DNA of 64,000 bases from a virus, in the IMG/VR virus record IMGVR_UViG_3300048904_000313, positions 1 through 64,000 of that record. The stretch is one strand, 5' to 3'. The position numbers and the translations under genes are program-made. Of this stretch, positions 13,753 to 21,287 are shown in pieces; position 1 is the stretch's first letter; each line of letters begins with the position of its first letter. The notes under the pieces are model-generated. The model did no database searches. It was not told where the DNA came from and saw only the letters and a program-made list of their open reading frames with translations.

Positions 13753-15144
13753 TCAGTACCGTGCCACAACCAGGCGTGACCGGGCCCGCGTCACCGCGGT
13801 GTACATCCAGCGGGCGTAGTCCTGCGGGGACTCCTCCAGCACGAGGACGTCCTCCCACTCCGAGCCCTGCGCCTTGTGCGCCGTGATGGCGTAGGCGTAG
13901 TCCCACAGCCTGGCACCCACCGGTCGCTCGTTCAGGGCGAGCGGCTTGTCTCGCCCGAACTGCGCCAACGCCACGTTGGCGACCAGCACGTTGCCGAGCT
14001 CCTCCAGGTTCACGACCAGGTCGCAAGTCTTCGCTCGCTCCGCCACCACGGCCATGACGGTGCCCTGCATGCCGTTGTGCGCGGTGACTGTGTCGCCCAG
14101 GTCGAGGCCGCCCCACGCCGTGTCGGGGCCGATCACGTTGCGGACCAGGGGCACCGCGCACCGGGCCAGGGCCACCACGCGATCACCAGCCCGTACCACC
14201 GGGCCGGAGCCGTGGAACTTCTTGTTGACGTTCGCGCGCAGCTTATTCCACGGGCAGATGATCGCTGGCGGCTCCACCCCGCGCTCACGGTACCGCTCCG
14301 GCCGGAGGAGGTCACCCACGCCTGGCTCGTTGCGGCCGATGATGAGGGTACGGCCGTCCCCGTACACGCCGAGACCCGGCTTCTTCCCGCCGCGGAAGGC
14401 CAGGGCGACGTCCACGATGCCGCTGGTGTCGTTCGCTTGCCGGTGGTTCTCCAGGAGGGAGACGTCGGGGTTGGCCGTCCAGCGGTTCATGCGGGCGAGG
14501 ACGGGCGGCAGCTGGCCGTGGTCTCCCACCAGGAGCACCGGCACGCCGAAGGCGCGAATGCGGAGGAGGTCCTCCTCCGACACCATCGACGACTCGTCGA
14601 TGACGAGTAGGTCGGCGTGGCTGCGGAGGTAGGGGCGGTCGTCCCAGCGGAGCTGCTCGTCCACCACGCAGGTGTCCTTGCACGTGCCACACGGCTCAAA
14701 GGCGCGCGGGCAGGAGCAGTCCTCCGGGTTGCCACAGGTGCAGTTCGTGAGGCCGAGGTCTCGCACCGGCCGCCGTGACTTGAGGCAGACCGTGCGGGAG
14801 TTGGGGTAGTACACCAGGCTGTGGAACGTGTTGACGCGCTCCCGCGCCCCCGGGTCCAGTTTCCCGCGCAGCACCCTGGCTGCCTTGTGGGTGGGCACCG
14901 CGAACGAGACGCGGCAGGCCAGGCTGGCCTCCAGCCAGCGCATGACCGTGGTCTTGCCGGTGCCGGCCTCGCCGCCGAGAGAGTAGACGGGGGCCTCCCC
15001 GCCCTCCAGCCCGTGGGTGTGCTCGTAGGGCGCGCACTGCTCATCGTCGCAGTAGCGGACGCTGCCGTCCACGCTGGCGAACCACGCGCCGATCCGCTTG
15101 ATCGCCGCGTCCTGGTCAGGACTCAGGTCCTGAAGGCTCAGCAT
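13753..15144 (-). CDS. RecD/Dda-like SF1B DNA helicase with cysteine-rich insertion
   Basis: 463 residues, ATG at 15144. Motif I is GGEAGTGKTT (about 57-66), motif II is VIDESS, motif III is LVGDHGQLPPV, and the C-terminal motif V/VI region is AITAHKAQGSEW ... YTAVTRAR. This is the usual AAA_30 plus UvrD_C_2 layout, 5'-3' polarity expected. Between motifs Ia and II lies a block with nine Cys (CTCGNPEDCSC ... CGTCKDTC, about residues 134-160), probably a zinc-binding insertion absent from Dda. Likely a fork or recombination helicase. Confidence 0.9.
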   Translation of the reverse strand: MLSLQDLSPDQDAAIKRIGAWFASVDGSVRYCDDEQCAPYEHTHGLEGGEAPVYSLGGEAGTGKTTVMRWLEASLACRVSFAVPTHKAARVLRGKLDPGARERVNTFHSLVYYPNSRTVCLKSRRPVRDLGLTNCTCGNPEDCSCPRAFEPCGTCKDTCVVDEQLRWDDRPYLRSHADLLVIDESSMVSEEDLLRIRAFGVPVLLVGDHGQLPPVLARMNRWTANPDVSLLENHRQANDTSGIVDVALAFRGGKKPGLGVYGDGRTLIIGRNEPGVGDLLRPERYRERGVEPPAIICPWNKLRANVNKKFHGSGPVVRAGDRVVALARCAVPLVRNVIGPDTAWGGLDLGDTVTAHNGMQGTVMAVVAERAKTCDLVVNLEELGNVLVANVALAQFGRDKPLALNERPVGARLWDYAYAITAHKAQGSEWEDVLVLEESPQDYARWMYTAVTRARSRLVVARY

Positions 15145-15424
15145 CGTACGCCTCCCTCAGTTTCTCGAAGTACGTGGCCGCCGTGGCAGCAACCGGTGCC
15201 AGCTTGACCATGGCCTCGGTGACGAGGCTGAGGTCGGGCAGGTCGTGGATCGGACGATCGCGGCGAAGCTGCCACACCGGATCGCAGAACGTGTCCAGGT
15301 GCGGGGGCACGACGCGGCGAGGCTGCTCAGGAACGCGATAGGCGTGGCACCCGCAGGCCCGCCAGCCACCGGTTCGGTGACTGCGGGACCGCAGGGCCAT
15401 CTGCCGGCGATAGCGCCTGTTCAT
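15116..15424 (-). CDS. Basic protein, unknown
   Basis: 102 residues, ATG at 15424. It overlaps the helicase start by 29 nt. The N-terminal 40 residues are very Arg-rich; the C-terminal half is an acidic helix. Overlap and codon composition leave some doubt, but no better frame covers 15145-15424. Confidence 0.58.
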   Translation of the reverse strand: MNRRYRRQMALRSRSHRTGGWRACGCHAYRVPEQPRRVVPPHLDTFCDPVWQLRRDRPIHDLPDLSLVTEAMVKLAPVAATAATYFEKLREAYDAEPSGPES

Positions 15425-15434
15425 CCGCGGTCTC

Positions 15435-15629
15435 TCAGAGACCCTGGGCGTGCGCGCGAGCCTTCATCTTGGCCTTCTCGCGCAGCGCCGGCCCGTTCGT
15501 GTCGAAGCCGCCACCGGGGCACGGCGTGTCACGCGTGGTGTGTACGGGCACCAGGCCGTTGGGGAGCAGCAGGTAGAACCCACCACACGGCTCCCACGGG
15601 CACTCATACCGCTCTCCCTGACTTCTCAC
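15435..15629 (-). CDS. Small zinc-ribbon-like protein
   Basis: 64 residues, GTG at 15629 in a GTGA overlap with the previous gene. ECPWEPCGG, then a His and a later Cys, look like an actinobacterial zinc ribbon. The basic C-terminal helix may bind nucleic acid. Confidence 0.62.
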   Translation of the reverse strand: MRSQGERYECPWEPCGGFYLLLPNGLVPVHTTRDTPCPGGGFDTNGPALREKAKMKARAHAQGL

Positions 15630-15856
15630 AGACGCGTGTCCTCGCTTCCTTGTTGGTCCTTCATGTCGTAGGCCAGGGACGTCTTCAGGTCACCGGCCAC
15701 GTCTTCCGCACTGAACTGCCGCAGCGTGAGGTCGGACAGCGTCAGCCGTCGCTCCTCCCTGCCGTCCTCGTTGAGGAGCACCAGGTCCCGGTCACCCTCC
15801 AGCGCCACGCTGAACAGCACGCGACGCTGAGGGGTGGCCTTGGCTTGGGGTCCCAC
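15626..15856 (-). CDS. Small protein, unknown
   Basis: 76 residues, GTG at 15856, two nt after the previous stop. Predicted beta strands (residues 12-29) with an acidic turn, then helices. No motif recognised. Confidence 0.6.
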   Translation of the reverse strand: MGPQAKATPQRRVLFSVALEGDRDLVLLNEDGREERRLTLSDLTLRQFSAEDVAGDLKTSLAYDMKDQQGSEDTRL

Positions 15857-15858
15857 GG

Positions 15859-16023
15859 CTACGGCTTGCCGATCTTGCGGGTGCCGATGACCTTGTCGAA
15901 GCGGCCCTTGAACTGCCTCTCGAACTTCTGCTTGGCCTCGGTCTCGCTCGCCGCCTCCGTGCTCACCTCCGCGGTCTCCTTGCGGCCCCTGCGGGTGAAC
16001 TCGTAGTGGATGCCGATCTTCAC
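15859..16023 (-). CDS. 54-residue basic protein, unknown
   Basis: GTG at 16023, in a GTGA overlap with the upstream stop; this start is preferred over a longer frame that would run inside the neighbour. Beta strand, then a Lys/Arg-rich helix. Unknown. Confidence 0.62.
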   Translation of the reverse strand: MKIGIHYEFTRRGRKETAEVSTEAASETEAKQKFERQFKGRFDKVIGTRKIGKP

Positions 16024-16412
16024 GTCACTTCCTCCATCTCTACGAGGCGCAGCGGCAGCCGCAGTCGTCCCTGCTCGTCGTGAGGGTACGCCTTCGCCTC
16101 GTCTCGGGTGTACAGCTTCAGCCACGCGTCGGCGGCCACGTCCAGGAAGTCACAGTACGGCCGGCCCGTGTCGCGCAGCTTCACCAGCACCGACAGCCGG
16201 TGGTGGGTCGGCAGCTCGCGGCTCGGGTCCGTCTTCAGGTCAACCTGAACCAGTGTGAACACGTGGTTGCCGTCGGGGTCCAGGCTCGCCGCGATCCCGT
16301 CGGGGAGGTTGCGACTGAACCCGGTCTTCTTGGCGTCCACGTACAGCTGCATCAGGTCGGCCGTACCCGCCACGCGGCTCTCACCGAGAGCCGCGAGGGT
16401 GATCTCACTCAT
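16020..16412 (-). CDS. Unknown protein, alpha/beta
   Basis: 130 residues, ATG at 16412 with a GGAAGGAACAGG leader. Two alternating beta segments and a C-terminal helix; one Cys. First gene of the overlapping set 16412-15116 and has its own promoter. Confidence 0.7.
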   Translation of the reverse strand: MSEITLAALGESRVAGTADLMQLYVDAKKTGFSRNLPDGIAASLDPDGNHVFTLVQVDLKTDPSRELPTHHRLSVLVKLRDTGRPYCDFLDVAADAWLKLYTRDEAKAYPHDEQGRLRLPLRLVEMEEVT

Positions 16413-16434
16413 CCTGTTCCTTCCTGCTCACTTC

Positions 16435-16471
16435 CTGGTCCCAGCATACCAGCTCGGATCAGCGGAGTCCA
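16435..16471 (-). promoter_or_regulatory. Promoter-operator for gene 16020-16412
   Basis: Minus strand: -35 TGGACT (16466-16471), 17 bp, -10 TATGCT (16443-16448), dyad CTGG-TC-CCAG (16435-16444). The -35 lies inside the end of the upstream gene 16459-16830. Confidence 0.6.
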
Positions 16472-16830
16472 ACGTAGTTCCAGAGCGCGAGGGTCGACAC
16501 CGTACCGTCTGACCACTCAACGGTGGCCTCGTAGTAGGTGTCCCTCTCCGGCGGGCAGACCAGCTCCCCGTCGTCCCAGAGGCCGTCGCAGTGGACGAGG
16601 TGACCCTCTCCCAGGTCGGAGACCACGACCGGCGGCGCCCACCGCCCGTCGCGCATCATCTCCTTGACCCTCGCGAACTCCCGCACCGCCCAGCCGGGCG
16701 CGGTGGCCTGCCACGGCCCGTGCAGATGCACGTCGTGGATCCACCGGGCGCTGAGCCCGTCCTCCCCCTCACGCGTCTCCAGCACGCTGCCGTCCGCCTG
16801 GACGGTCCGCACCGTGTTGTCCTCGCTCAC
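16459..16830 (-). CDS. Unknown beta-rich protein
   Basis: 123 residues, GTG at 16830 overlapping the previous stop. The C-terminal half has repeated beta strands with Trp and acidic turns (WSDGTVSTLALWNY), the middle a helix. Unknown. Confidence 0.68.
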   Translation of the reverse strand: MSEDNTVRTVQADGSVLETREGEDGLSARWIHDVHLHGPWQATAPGWAVREFARVKEMMRDGRWAPPVVVSDLGEGHLVHCDGLWDDGELVCPPERDTYYEATVEWSDGTVSTLALWNYVGLR

Positions 16831-17045
16831 CGGATCTTCAGCTCCGACGTGCGAAGGCGAGCGTGGTCGGGACGGCCGACCACGTGCCAGGGGTAGTAGT
16901 CGGGGTGACCGGTGGGCTTGCCACCCACGACGTCCTTGCGAGGCTTGTGCTCCACGACCTCGTTCGGGTAGTCCGAGCGGGTGGAGCCCACCAGGGTCTC
17001 GCCGGACGCGATGGCCGCCAAGGCCTCGCTCTGTGTCAGGTGCAT
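16827..17045 (-). CDS. Small protein, unknown; first leftward gene at the divergent switch
   Basis: 72 residues, ATG at 17045 with GGAAGAGACG upstream. N-terminal helix (LTQSEALAAIASGE), then a basic, Pro/His-rich region. Its position next to the divergent promoter pair would suit a regulator, but no DNA-binding motif is clear. Confidence 0.66.
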   Translation of the reverse strand: MHLTQSEALAAIASGETLVGSTRSDYPNEVVEHKPRKDVVGGKPTGHPDYYPWHVVGRPDHARLRTSELKIR

Positions 17046-17064
17046 CGTCTCTTCCCTCCGTTCC

Positions 17065-17108
17065 GTTGTGCCAACCGTATACCTATATGCGCGGGAGAGT
17101 CCAGTCAA
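17065..17108 (-). promoter_or_regulatory. Leftward promoter-operator at the divergent switch
   Basis: Minus strand: TGGACT (17098-17103) and TATACG (17076-17081) with 16 bp between; TTGACT (17103-17108) is an alternative -35 with TAGGTA. The dyad GTTG-TGC-CAAC (17065-17075) abuts the -10, as in the left-array cassettes. Confidence 0.58.
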
Positions 17109-17117
17109 CGTCGGGAG

Positions 17118-17146
17118 TGTACATCCCGGTTGACGGGGTGTATACT
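17118..17146 (+). promoter_or_regulatory. Rightward promoter TGTACA-N17-TATACT
   Basis: TGTACA at 17118-17123, 17 bp, TATACT at 17141-17146. It starts the rightward half of the genome and is separated from the leftward -35 by only about 10 bp, so both may answer to one regulator. Confidence 0.7.
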
Positions 17147-17258
17147 CAGCTCAGCACGTCACGGTGCGGCCCCGCTTCACCCACGTTCCTCTCCTTGGTC
17201 GGTCGGTGCCGGGGTGAGCGGGGGTCACCGTGACTCAGGAAGAGGAAGGAAGCCGTTC

Positions 17259-17618
17259 GTGAGTGAGCTCGCAGACCCGGTAGCGGTTCCCGCGTCCCCG
17301 ACGCGGTCCCGTCTCAACCCCTACGCCCCGGTGGGCGCCAGGCACTTCCGTCCCCGCGACGTGGCCTACGTCGTGGCGGCACCCCTGGCTCACCGCCAGC
17401 AGGGCGAGCAGTTCTGGGTGGTCACGTCCGCCACCTGGCTCGCCGGCTGGGAGGTCAACAAGCGAGTGCGCTTGGCGACCGCCACCCACGCGGTGGAGGT
17501 CACCGTCAAGGGGATCATGGACTTCGCCACCGTTACGGCGGAGGGCTCCATTCCCAACCTGCGCATGCCGCACTGGCAGGCGCAGCCGCAGTCAAGGAAG
17601 GAAGCGATCAAGAAGTGA
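17259..17618 (+). CDS. Unknown protein, first rightward gene
   Basis: 119 residues, GTG at 17259 preceded by GGAAGAGGAAGGAAG. The central part is beta-rich with Trp residues, ending in a basic tail. It overlaps the HU-like gene by 4 nt, so the two are co-translated and may work together on DNA. Confidence 0.66.
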   Translation: MSELADPVAVPASPTRSRLNPYAPVGARHFRPRDVAYVVAAPLAHRQQGEQFWVVTSATWLAGWEVNKRVRLATATHAVEVTVKGIMDFATVTAEGSIPNLRMPHWQAQPQSRKEAIKK

Positions 17619-18064
17619 CTGGACACCTGAACCAGCAGTACCTGCACGAGCGCGTGGCGGCGGACGCCAACGTGCCCATTGAGGTCGCGAAGCGCGTCGT
17701 GGAGTCCTATCAGGACGTGATCCTGCGCGCTCTCATCGCCGGCGAGTCCGTGCGTCAGACCAACTTCATGTCGCTCCACGTGGTGGAGCGCAACGAGCGG
17801 CAGGCTCACAACCCGCAGACCGGGGAGAAGGTCACCGTGCCGGCCACGAAGACCGTCAAGGTCACCGTCCTGCCCCGCGTCCTGGAGCTGGTGCGGACCG
17901 GCACCATGGAGATCGACGGCCAGCTCGTGACCACTCGCAAGCTTCCCAAGGGCGCAAAGGGCATCGTGCCCGTCGTCACCGCGGACCCCCGCGTGAAGAA
18001 GCCGCGGGTCCGCGTGGCCAAGCCGCGCCCCAAGAAGCGCGTGAGTGCCCGCAAGACCGCCTGA
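17615..18064 (+). CDS. HU-family DNA-bending protein with basic tail
   Basis: 149 residues, GTG at 17615. Residues 1-95 follow the HU layout: two N-terminal helices, then beta arms around the 'NPQTGEKVTVPATKTVKV' segment that inserts in the minor groove. The C-terminal 45 residues are Lys/Arg/Pro-rich, like the tails of actinobacterial HU. Expected to compact or bend phage DNA or displace host nucleoid proteins. Second gene of the first rightward operon. Confidence 0.88.
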   Translation: MTGHLNQQYLHERVAADANVPIEVAKRVVESYQDVILRALIAGESVRQTNFMSLHVVERNERQAHNPQTGEKVTVPATKTVKVTVLPRVLELVRTGTMEIDGQLVTTRKLPKGAKGIVPVVTADPRVKKPRVRVAKPRPKKRVSARKTA

Positions 18065-18072
18065 TCAACTGC

Positions 18073-18107
18073 CAGGGTGTACAGGCACCCTGACTCACTG
18101 GTAACCT
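18073..18107 (+). promoter_or_regulatory. Rightward promoter TGTACA-N18-TAACCT with overlapping hairpin
   Basis: TGTACA (18078-18083) sits in the hairpin CAGGGTG/CACCCTG (18073-18092), and TAACCT is at 18102-18107. A second pair CTGACTC/GAGTCAG brackets the -10. Same hairpin-promoter fusion as in the left arm, now rightward. Confidence 0.62.
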
Positions 18108-18160
18108 GCGAGTCAGGTTGTCAGACCCCGTCGAGACACTGGAACGAGGAGAACAAGCGC

Positions 18161-18442
18161 ATGACCCAGCCTACTCCCCCGTGGGGCACCCCCACCGGCA
18201 CCATCAGCGACTCCACCAGCCCCGTCGCGGAGACCCAGCTGCTGGCGCCCATCGGCCAGGTGAAGCCGCAGCAGCCGCAGCGTCCCACCCGCGAGATGGT
18301 GGAGCTCCGCGTCACCGCGGTGCACTACGCCAACAAGATCCTCGGTGAGCAGCCCACCGCGACCCCGGACACCGCGCTGGCCAGCACCCTGCGGGTGGCG
18401 AAGGGACTGGAGGAGTACCTCCTGACCGGAAAGACCGCGTGA
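18161..18442 (+). CDS. Unknown protein with Pro/Thr-rich N-terminus
   Basis: 93 residues, ATG at 18161 with GGAACGAGGAG upstream. First 40 residues are low-complexity Pro/Thr/Ser/Gln; the C-terminal half is two helices ending in a short basic tail. Overlaps the next gene by 4 nt. Confidence 0.68.
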   Translation: MTQPTPPWGTPTGTISDSTSPVAETQLLAPIGQVKPQQPQRPTREMVELRVTAVHYANKILGEQPTATPDTALASTLRVAKGLEEYLLTGKTA

Positions 18443-18990
18443 GCAGTGACGACCGGGAGGGTGGGGAGCGCACCGCGCTCCTCACCTTCCCGGGCTGTGA
18501 CGGGGTGCCGTGGGAGGACAGTGGGGAGGGCGGCCAGTACGTGATGCTGGTCGTGCCTGAGCCCGAGGACCACGGCAACAACTGTCACGTGGACGTGTCC
18601 ACGTACCTGCGGCTCCCTCGGCCGGCGAACCGCGTCACCACGGAGCTGACGTACCCCGACGTCTGTCACACTCGGAACGATCTCTGGAGCCGCGACGGCT
18701 ACCTGGACGGTTTCCGCGAGAGTGGCGACGTCTACAAGCACTTCAGCGACGCCGGTGACACGCGTCTCGCCGCCTGGGCGCTGCGCGCTCGCTCGGAGGG
18801 GGAGTTCAGCAAGCCGGTGCTGGCTGCCATCCTCCTTGGCAGTGACAGCCAGTCCAGGTGGTCCGAGCAGCACAGCGCGTACTGGACCGCCACGCACGCC
18901 GACCTGACGTTCCGTGGCCGGCTTCTCTACGACACGCTGAGGAGCTTCCACCAGACGGAGCCGCTTCTCCTGACCTTCCTGGACACCTGA
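18439..18990 (+). CDS. Unknown protein, 183 residues
   Basis: GTG at 18439 (GTGA overlap). Mixed alpha/beta, with three Cys in the first half and several Trp and Tyr. No catalytic signature recognised. Shares 1 nt with the following gene. Confidence 0.68.
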   Translation: MSSDDREGGERTALLTFPGCDGVPWEDSGEGGQYVMLVVPEPEDHGNNCHVDVSTYLRLPRPANRVTTELTYPDVCHTRNDLWSRDGYLDGFRESGDVYKHFSDAGDTRLAAWALRARSEGEFSKPVLAAILLGSDSQSRWSEQHSAYWTATHADLTFRGRLLYDTLRSFHQTEPLLLTFLDT

Positions 18991-19166
18991 TGCGAGTCCC
19001 CGACGCCCCCGACGGCATCACCATGGAAGAGTGGCGGCGCGCGGTGGCACTGCTCGCCGCCACCGCCACCCACGGTGAGAACACCACACTCTCTCCCGTC
19101 ATGCGCGAGAGCAACGTGCTCACCAGTGCCAAGAAGTTCGAGGTCTATCTGCGGGAAGGCCGCTGA
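18990..19166 (+). CDS. 58-residue helical protein, unknown
   Basis: ATG at 18990 in a TGATG overlap. Starts with a TMEEWRRAVALLAAT helix and ends with a Lys/Glu helix. No Cys. Unknown. Confidence 0.62.
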   Translation: MRVPDAPDGITMEEWRRAVALLAATATHGENTTLSPVMRESNVLTSAKKFEVYLREGR

Positions 19167-19171
19167 GGGAG

Positions 19172-19200
19172 TGTACACACGCTCTCTCAGGTGATACGGT
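19172..19200 (+). promoter_or_regulatory. Rightward promoter TGTACA-N17-TACGGT
   Basis: TGTACA (19172-19177) and TACGGT (19195-19200), 17 bp apart; imperfect inverted repeats GAGGGAG/CTCTCTC surround the -35. Serves gene 19240-19614 and the two membrane genes. Confidence 0.62.
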
Positions 19201-19239
19201 TGACTCAGTCAGTCAGGAACTGGAAGAGACGAGGAAGCG

Positions 19240-19614
19240 ATGAACCTGCGAGAGGCCCGTCAGGCCATCAAGGCCGTCATGCAGGCGGTCGAGGAGCCGA
19301 GCCGAGTGCCGGGCGCCACGATCAAGCGCATCGACTTCGGTCCGAACGGCGCCGTGACCAGGGGCGAGGTGGTGAGCGTCGCTCGTCGCACCTGGGGTGG
19401 CGTCCCCGGCTGGTCCTGGGTGGTGCGGGAGCGCGGTCAGTTCGGCCGTCGCACCCACTACACCTGGTGGCTGGAGAAGGCCGTCATGCAGCCCACGGAG
19501 TGGGAGGCCGGCACGCTCGTGGCGTACACCGTGACGGGTAACCCGGACAAGGACACCTTCCAGGAGCTCGCCGACACCCACGAGATCAAGATCGAGGGCC
19601 TCGCGCTCTCCTAG
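19240..19614 (+). CDS. Unknown protein, 124 residues
   Basis: ATG at 19240 after GAGACGAGGAAGCG. N-terminal helix, then a Trp-rich beta region (residues 50-80) and a C-terminal helix. No motif recognised; lies before two small membrane proteins. Confidence 0.7.
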   Translation: MNLREARQAIKAVMQAVEEPSRVPGATIKRIDFGPNGAVTRGEVVSVARRTWGGVPGWSWVVRERGQFGRRTHYTWWLEKAVMQPTEWEAGTLVAYTVTGNPDKDTFQELADTHEIKIEGLALS

Positions 19615-19626
19615 GAGAACTCAACC

Positions 19627-19851
19627 ATGAAGAAGCAGCCCATCGAGCTGGCCAGTGTCTTCAGCGACCAGATGAACGCCATCGAGGCCGCGTCGACGAC
19701 GAACAAGGTCATCGACGCGATCATCGTCTTCGGCATCGCCGCCGGCGCGAACGTGGTGGCTGACCGCACCAACCTGCCCATCATGAAGTGGATCTGCTGG
19801 GGCTTCAGCGGCCTCGGCGCCTACATCCTCTACCTCGCGTTCTTCGCCTAG
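19627..19851 (+). CDS. Small membrane protein
   Basis: 74 residues, ATG at 19627 after AGGAGAACTCAACC. Two hydrophobic stretches (about 28-44 and 52-73) with a short charged link suggest two membrane passes. It may act with the next gene. Not a typical holin position, because the lysis genes are in the right arm. Confidence 0.7.
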   Translation: MKKQPIELASVFSDQMNAIEAASTTNKVIDAIIVFGIAAGANVVADRTNLPIMKWICWGFSGLGAYILYLAFFA

Positions 19852-19866
19852 AAGGGAACCAACCAC

Positions 19867-20085
19867 ATGCACGTCCTCCTCGCCGTTCACGACAGTGGCG
19901 GTGCCATGCAGCAGCTCAAGGACGCTCCCTGGTGGGAGCAGCTCGCCGGCGCGGCTGGCCTCGGCGTCGGTGCCTACCTCGTCCACAAGTACTTCGGCGA
20001 CAGCATGGCTGGTGAGATCGCGCAGTTCCTGCTCGGTCTCGGCGCCCTGATCCTGCTCTACCACGGCATCTTCGGCGACAGCTGA
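19867..20085 (+). CDS. Small membrane protein
   Basis: 72 residues from ATG at 19867 (GAAGGGAACC upstream); ATG at 19906 is an alternative. Hydrophobic stretches at about 24-40 and 48-68, the first Gly/Ala-rich. Paired with the preceding membrane gene. Possible superinfection-exclusion pair (inference). Confidence 0.66.
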   Translation: MHVLLAVHDSGGAMQQLKDAPWWEQLAGAAGLGVGAYLVHKYFGDSMAGEIAQFLLGLGALILLYHGIFGDS

Positions 20086-20092
20086 GGCCGAC

Positions 20093-20120
20093 GGCGGGCA
20101 CCCCTCACGGGGTGTCCGCC
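20093..20120 (+). terminator. Intrinsic terminator
   Basis: Twelve-bp stem GGCGGGCACCCC/GGGGTGTCCGCC (one G-T) with a TCAC loop, followed by TTCGT. Immediately after the membrane-gene pair. Confidence 0.72.
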
Positions 20121-20137
20121 TTCGTCAGTGCGGAGAC

Positions 20138-20166
20138 TGTACAGCGGTCCCCAGGTGTGATAGGCT
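20138..20166 (+). promoter_or_regulatory. Rightward promoter TGTACA-N17-TAGGCT
   Basis: TGTACA (20138-20143) and TAGGCT (20161-20166), 17 bp apart, preceding gene 20207-20629. Confidence 0.65.
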
Positions 20167-20206
20167 GTAACCAGCAGCCAGGAAGAGATCAGGAAGCGAG
20201 GACGTC

Positions 20207-20629
20207 ATGAGCACTCAGACAGCCGCCACAGAGACGGTCAAGAGCAGCGGGATCAAGGACGCGGATGAGTTCGCGGCCCAGGCGCGTGAGCTCGGTCTGG
20301 ACGTCAAGGTGAAGATCACCAACAGCGAGCCGGTGTACTTCCGTGACGGCAAGGAGATGCTGCCGGCGGTCCTCAACGTGTGCGTCGTGGTGAACATCCC
20401 GGTGCCGGAGTCGGTCAACGACACCGCGCTGGGACTCGCGGAGCGCTGCAACACCCTCTACAGCTACTGGACCAAGCGGCAGTCGCCGCGGGCTCGTGGC
20501 CGCTGGGTGCAGGGCAGCCACTCCACCCTCGGACACTCCGAGGACATGCACGTCAAGCACCGGGTCGTCACCCGTCTCGAGGGCATGGCGCGTGACCTGC
20601 AGATGCTGCAGAAGCTGGCTCAGGACTGA
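20207..20629 (+). CDS. Unknown protein, 140 residues
   Basis: ATG at 20207. Predominantly beta in the centre (VKVKITNSEPVYFRDGKE) with a C-terminal helix. A single-gene unit with its own promoter and terminator. Function unknown. Confidence 0.7.
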   Translation: MSTQTAATETVKSSGIKDADEFAAQARELGLDVKVKITNSEPVYFRDGKEMLPAVLNVCVVVNIPVPESVNDTALGLAERCNTLYSYWTKRQSPRARGRWVQGSHSTLGHSEDMHVKHRVVTRLEGMARDLQMLQKLAQD

Positions 20630-20634
20630 CTCCG

Positions 20635-20662
20635 TTTCAACTGATCACTGGCCTGGTATAAT
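20635..20662 (+). promoter_or_regulatory. Rightward promoter with TATAAT -10
   Basis: A perfect TATAAT (20657-20662) with extended TGG; -35 TTTCAA (20635-20640) at 16 bp. The leader from the predicted start to the first ATG is only about 10 nt. Confidence 0.6.
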
Positions 20663-20679
20663 GGCCTTGTAGGGAACCG

Positions 20680-20709
20680 ATGAGAAGAGAGTGGGTGACA
20701 CCCCGATGA
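20680..20709 (+). CDS. Nine-residue leader peptide coupled to the next gene
   Basis: ATG at 20680 with an AGGGAACCG site 1 nt upstream; encodes MRREWVTPR and stops at TGA 20707-20709, overlapping the ATG of the next gene (ATGA). The downstream gene lacks a good ribosome site of its own, so translation of the leader may be needed for it. The translation rests only on sequence reading. Confidence 0.45.
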   Translation: MRREWVTPR

Positions 20710-21248
20710 CCGATGCGAACGTGACAGCCTCTCCAGCCGAGGGCAAGCTGCGGCGTCTCCGCGACAGCTACCGTGAGGTGGAGTTCGTGGGTGAGCTCCT
20801 CAGCGAGGTGAGCACCGACAACAACAGCTCACCGCGCTGGACGGAGATGGAGCTGTACAAGATCACTGACGGTCCGAGCACGGGCAAGTACGTGCTCAGC
20901 GTCATGGGTCGCAGCGTGGTCTACCACGGCCACAACGGCGCGTGCAACTCCGGTGTGCCGGTCTCCGTCAAGGAGATCAGCGAGGAGTTCGAGCCGTGCC
21001 ACCGTTGCAACCCGCCGTCGCCTGCGAAGCTCGGCGCGACCCTGACCGTGGACCTGGAGGAGGACCGTCCTCAGGTGCACGTCGTGGGCGACCCGCAGGA
21101 GCTCCTGCGCAAGCTGCACAACCCGCGGGCCAACGCCATCAGTGGCCCCGGCCAGCGTCTCCTCGCGATCGCCGCACTGCACGACGACGGCGAGACCGTG
21201 AAGGACGAGGGCATCTTCAACGCGATCAACCGGGTCGAGCGACTCTGA
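20706..21248 (+). CDS. Unknown protein with CxxC, 180 residues
   Basis: ATG at 20706, coupled to the leader peptide; GTG at 20691 is an alternative. A central beta domain with Cys-x-x-Cys (CHRC) and a further Cys could bind zinc. The C-terminus is helical. Function unknown. Confidence 0.7.
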   Translation: MTDANVTASPAEGKLRRLRDSYREVEFVGELLSEVSTDNNSSPRWTEMELYKITDGPSTGKYVLSVMGRSVVYHGHNGACNSGVPVSVKEISEEFEPCHRCNPPSPAKLGATLTVDLEEDRPQVHVVGDPQELLRKLHNPRANAISGPGQRLLAIAALHDDGETVKDEGIFNAINRVERL

Positions 21249-21287
21249 GAGCGCTCACCGTCAACTGAAGAAAGGAACGAGGGACCG

